Assembly: GCA_963714125.1 (NCBI GenBank)
Contig: OY970234.1
Coordinates: 1,364,001-1,428,000, forward strand
Source: CAWCAW01 sp963714125
GTDB taxonomy: Bacteria > Actinomycetota > Acidimicrobiia > Acidimicrobiales > UBA8190
Direction of reading: 5' to 3'
Length of the DNA stretch: 64,000 nucleotides
Shown here: positions 61,881 to 64,000 of the stretch, piece after piece
How positions within the stretch are numbered: position 1 is the first letter of the stretch
Layout: each line of letters starts with the position of its first letter
Program-made: the position numbers and the translations under genes
The notes under the pieces: generated by a model
What the model saw: the letters and a program-made list of their open reading frames with translations, nothing else
What the model was told of the DNA's origin: nothing
The model's database searches: none

Positions 61881-62633
61881 GTGCCCCGCTCCTCCTCGGA
61901 CCGCCTGCGCCCTGATCGGCCGAGAAGTGGCGACCGGGGCCAGCGCGTCCCCGCCCACATCGCCTGCGTCATGGACGGCAACGGGCGCTGGGCCAGTCGC
62001 CGGGGCTTGGCCCGCACCGAAGGGCATGCGGCGGGAGAAGAAGCGCTCCTGGATGCGGTCGAGGGAGCCCTTGAGATCGGCGTCAAGTGGCTGACCATGT
62101 TCGCCTTCTCCACCGAGAACTGGCGCCGGCCGCGCGACGAGGTCCGCTACCTCATGGGCTTCAACGAGTCGCTTCTCATGCGACGACGCGACGAGCTCAA
62201 CGACAAGGGCGTGCGCATCCGCTTCGCCGGTCGGCGCGACTGGCGGGTGCCGCGCCGGGTGCTGCGCCGCATGGACGAGTCGGTGGAGCTGACCAAAGCC
62301 AACACCCGCATGACGCTCACCATGGCCTTCAACTACGGCGGCCGGGCCGAGATCGTCGACGCCGTGCGCCAAGTGGTGCGCGACGGCACGCCGGCCGACA
62401 AGATCGACGAGCGCACCATCGCCGCCCATCTCTATTACCCGGACCTGCCCGATCCCGATCTGGTCATCCGCACGTCGGGCGAGTACCGCATCTCCAACTT
62501 CTTGTTGTGGCAGCTGGCGTATTCGGAGCTGGTCTTCACCGACGTGCTGTGGCCTGACTTCCGGCGAGAGGACCTGTTCGCGGCGGTGGCCGAGTTCCAG
62601 CGACGCGAGCGGCGCTACGGCGGTGTGCAGTGA
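61881..62633 (+). CDS. uppS: Polyprenyl diphosphate synthase (UppS, cis-prenyltransferase)
   Basis: 250 residues. It makes long-chain isoprenyl diphosphate, the lipid carrier for cell-wall synthesis. HIACVMDGNGRWASRRG is the N-terminal Asp/phosphate-binding motif, FAFSTENWRRP the second, and the C-terminal RTSGEYRISNFLLWQLAYSE is the allylic-diphosphate-binding block. The GTG start is 61881. It overlaps the next gene by four bases and precedes recO, a typical actinomycete order. Confidence 0.95.
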   Translation: MPRSSSDRLRPDRPRSGDRGQRVPAHIACVMDGNGRWASRRGLARTEGHAAGEEALLDAVEGALEIGVKWLTMFAFSTENWRRPRDEVRYLMGFNESLLMRRRDELNDKGVRIRFAGRRDWRVPRRVLRRMDESVELTKANTRMTLTMAFNYGGRAEIVDAVRQVVRDGTPADKIDERTIAAHLYYPDLPDPDLVIRTSGEYRISNFLLWQLAYSELVFTDVLWPDFRREDLFAAVAEFQRRERRYGGVQ

Positions 62634-62935
62634 CCCGGACCCTGAAGGTCTACGCCTGGGTGATCGGGGTGGTCGTTATCGGTGCCCTGGTGGTGCTGGC
62701 CGTGGCGGGGGCGGTATCGGCCACCGCCATTCTCGTCACCATCGGCGCCATCGTGGTCATGACCCTGCTCGGGAACCTGATGGGGGGACGCACCACGCCG
62801 CCCAAGGCCCCCTACGTACCTGGCAGCCCTCAGGCCGACCCGGCCCAGCCTGAGGCCGGCCGGCCCGAAGGCGTCCCGGCCCAGTCCGACCCTGCCCAGT
62901 CCCCAAGCGCCGACGGCGGGACAATGGGTACGTGA
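62630..62935 (+). CDS. Small membrane protein of unknown function
   Basis: 101 residues, not recognised. It has one or two closely spaced hydrophobic segments (VYAWVIGVVVIGALVVLAVAG and ATAILVTIGAIVVMTLLG) and a Pro/Gln/Ala-rich hydrophilic tail (GSPQADPAQPEAGRPEG). It is translationally coupled at both ends: GTG 62630 overlaps uppS and its stop overlaps the recO GTG. Its tail has no Cys or catalytic motifs. Confidence 0.7.
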   Translation: MTRTLKVYAWVIGVVVIGALVVLAVAGAVSATAILVTIGAIVVMTLLGNLMGGRTTPPKAPYVPGSPQADPAQPEAGRPEGVPAQSDPAQSPSADGGTMGT

Positions 62936-63648
62936 CGCTTTATCGCGACGAGGGTGTGGTGCTGCGCACCTTGCGGTTGGGTGAGGCCGACCGCATCGTC
63001 ACCATGATGACCAAGGGTCACGGCAAAGTGCGGGCCGTGGCCAAGGGGGTGCGCCGCACGACGTCCAAGTTCGGCGGTCGTCTCGAGGTCATGAGCCACC
63101 TGACCATGCTGTGCTGGCAGGGTCGTGAGCTCGACATCGTCAATCAGGTCGAGGTCGTCGACGCCTTTCGCAATGTGCGCGAGGACCTGGGGCGGGTCAC
63201 CAAGGCCTACACGCTGCTGGAAGCCACCGATCAACTCTCGCAAGAGGGCCACGCCAACCCCCGGCTCTACGACATGGTGGTGGGGGCGCTGCGCGCCCTG
63301 GACGGGGCGGACGCGGCCCTGCTTGTCCCCGCCTTCCTCCTGAAAGTCTTAGCCCTAGAAGGCTCGGCCCCCGTGATCGACGGCTGCGTGTCCTGTGGCG
63401 ATACCGAGGACCTCGTCGCTTTCGACATGACCGAGGGGGGCGTGCTGTGCCGCACCTGTCGGCGCGGGCGAGCCATCTCGCTGGGTGCGCTGGAACTGGT
63501 GCGGCGCATATTGGGCGGGGGACTGGCTTCGGCCCTGGAAGTGCCGGCCGGCCCGCTGACGGTCGAGGTGACCGATCTCGCCACCGAGGCCATGGAGGTC
63601 CACCTCGATCGCCGCTTGCGCAGTGTGCGTGTCGGCCCCATGACCTGA
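62932..63648 (+). CDS. recO: DNA repair protein RecO
   Basis: 238 residues. Recombination mediator that helps RecA load on SSB-coated DNA. The N-terminal OB-fold has LYRDEGVVLRTLRLGEADRI and GHGKVRAVAKGVRRTTSKFG, and the zinc site is CVSCGDTEDL with CRTC later (four Cys). GTG 62932 overlaps the small membrane protein gene. Confidence 0.94.
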   Translation: MTLYRDEGVVLRTLRLGEADRIVTMMTKGHGKVRAVAKGVRRTTSKFGGRLEVMSHLTMLCWQGRELDIVNQVEVVDAFRNVREDLGRVTKAYTLLEATDQLSQEGHANPRLYDMVVGALRALDGADAALLVPAFLLKVLALEGSAPVIDGCVSCGDTEDLVAFDMTEGGVLCRTCRRGRAISLGALELVRRILGGGLASALEVPAGPLTVEVTDLATEAMEVHLDRRLRSVRVGPMT

Positions 63649-63663
63649 CCCCGGGACGCAACC

Positions 63664-64000
63664 GTGGCGGAGCCCTTCGGCGTCTATGTGCACGTGCCCT
63701 TTTGCGCGGCGCGTTGTGACTACTGCGCCTTTGCCACCTATACCGACCGCGACCACCTCATGGAGGAGTACGCGGCGGCCTGCATCGACGAGATAAAAGC
63801 GGCGGTGTCCGATGAGGGCATGCCGGTGGCCACGAGCATCTTCGTGGGAGGAGGCACGCCATCGCGCCTCGCCGCCGATCTCCTGGCCGCCATCATCGAG
63901 GCCGTGCCCCGCCGCGACGGCGCCGAGGTGACGGTGGAGTGCAATCCCGAGGACGCATCTCTGGAGCGTTTCTCGACGTGGCAGGCGGCCGGCGTCAACC
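63664..64000 (+). CDS. hemW: Radical SAM coproporphyrinogen/heme chaperone HemW, 5' part
   Basis: The first 112 codons are present; the gene runs off the window. GTG 63664 begins VAEPFGVYVHVPFCAARCDYC, whose Cys-x3-Cys-x2-Cys (CAARCDYC) is the radical-SAM iron-sulfur motif; IFVGGGTPSRL and VTVECNPEDAS follow. These fit HemW rather than HemN because of the short N-terminus. HemW delivers heme or assists its insertion. It follows recO by 15 bases. Confidence 0.92.
   Translation, partial: MAEPFGVYVHVPFCAARCDYCAFATYTDRDHLMEEYAAACIDEIKAAVSDEGMPVATSIFVGGGTPSRLAADLLAAIIEAVPRRDGAEVTVECNPEDASLERFSTWQAAGVN

Overview
This is a high-GC bacterial chromosome segment, densely coded on both strands with many GTG starts and 1-11 base gene overlaps. 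It looks like Actinomycetota: it has a BldD-type regulator, DUF2510 and DUF4232 proteins, two F420/LLM-type oxidoreductases, a PAC2 (proteasome-associated) protein and an HrcA/CIRCE-controlled dnaJ. I infer an uncultured or little-studied actinomycete, perhaps Acidimicrobiia-like, but no rRNA is present to test this. No gene-free stretch exceeds about 300 bases.

Layout. (1) 1-1020: a XerC/D-like tyrosine recombinase interrupted by a one-base frameshift, whose start codon lies inside a strong hairpin. (2) 1028-11080: a cell-wall amidase followed by a carbohydrate region. This holds a GH1 beta-glycosidase, then an AKR-ThuA pair, then a divergent five-gene operon with overlapping or close genes: GH4 glycosidase with a CHEV motif, 3-hydroxyacid dehydrogenase, class I aldolase, FGGY kinase and a LarA-type nickel racemase. 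(3) 11131-18840: a branched-chain-type ABC importer packed into unusual fusions (MFS domain joined to a LivF ATPase, LivH joined to LivM, then LivG), plus an opposing TauD-like dioxygenase and a periplasmic binding protein. It begins 50 bases after the LarA gene, so it may feed the same pathway. (4) 18854-26746: hydrolases, NagB, secreted and membrane proteins, an HD-GYP protein with a C-terminal fibronectin domain, and an LLM oxidoreductase.

(5) 26842-31195: an accessory-looking stretch, less GC-rich in places. It carries a SecD-head-like lipoprotein, a small membrane protein, a VOC protein, a GNAT, a methyltransferase and a VapBC pair, and it ends at tRNA-Ala(GGC), whose 3' end is partly duplicated. 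(6) 31481-41287: leuS, LLM oxidoreductase, PAC2, APH-type kinase, thioredoxin/CnoX-like protein, FolP2-like protein, holA, MFS, rpsT. (7) 41363-50231: lepA (with a one-base frameshift before its P-loop), amine oxidase, SCP2-like protein, APC permease, then CIRCE-hrcA-dnaJ-rsmE and a BldD-like regulator. (8) 50365-64000: the conserved core block HTH-HIT-phoH-ybeY-corC-era, a DinG-like helicase, a membrane glycosyltransferase, a FtsX/ABC pair whose ATPase carries a cyclic-nucleotide-binding domain, cspA, uppS, recO and the start of hemW.

The most promising unit is 5230-18840: a predicted glycoside/sugar-acid catabolic operon built around a LarA racemase with all four known catalytic/cofactor residues, followed by a hybrid MFS-ABC importer. 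Two independent single-base frameshifts (recombinase, lepA) also deserve checking against raw reads.
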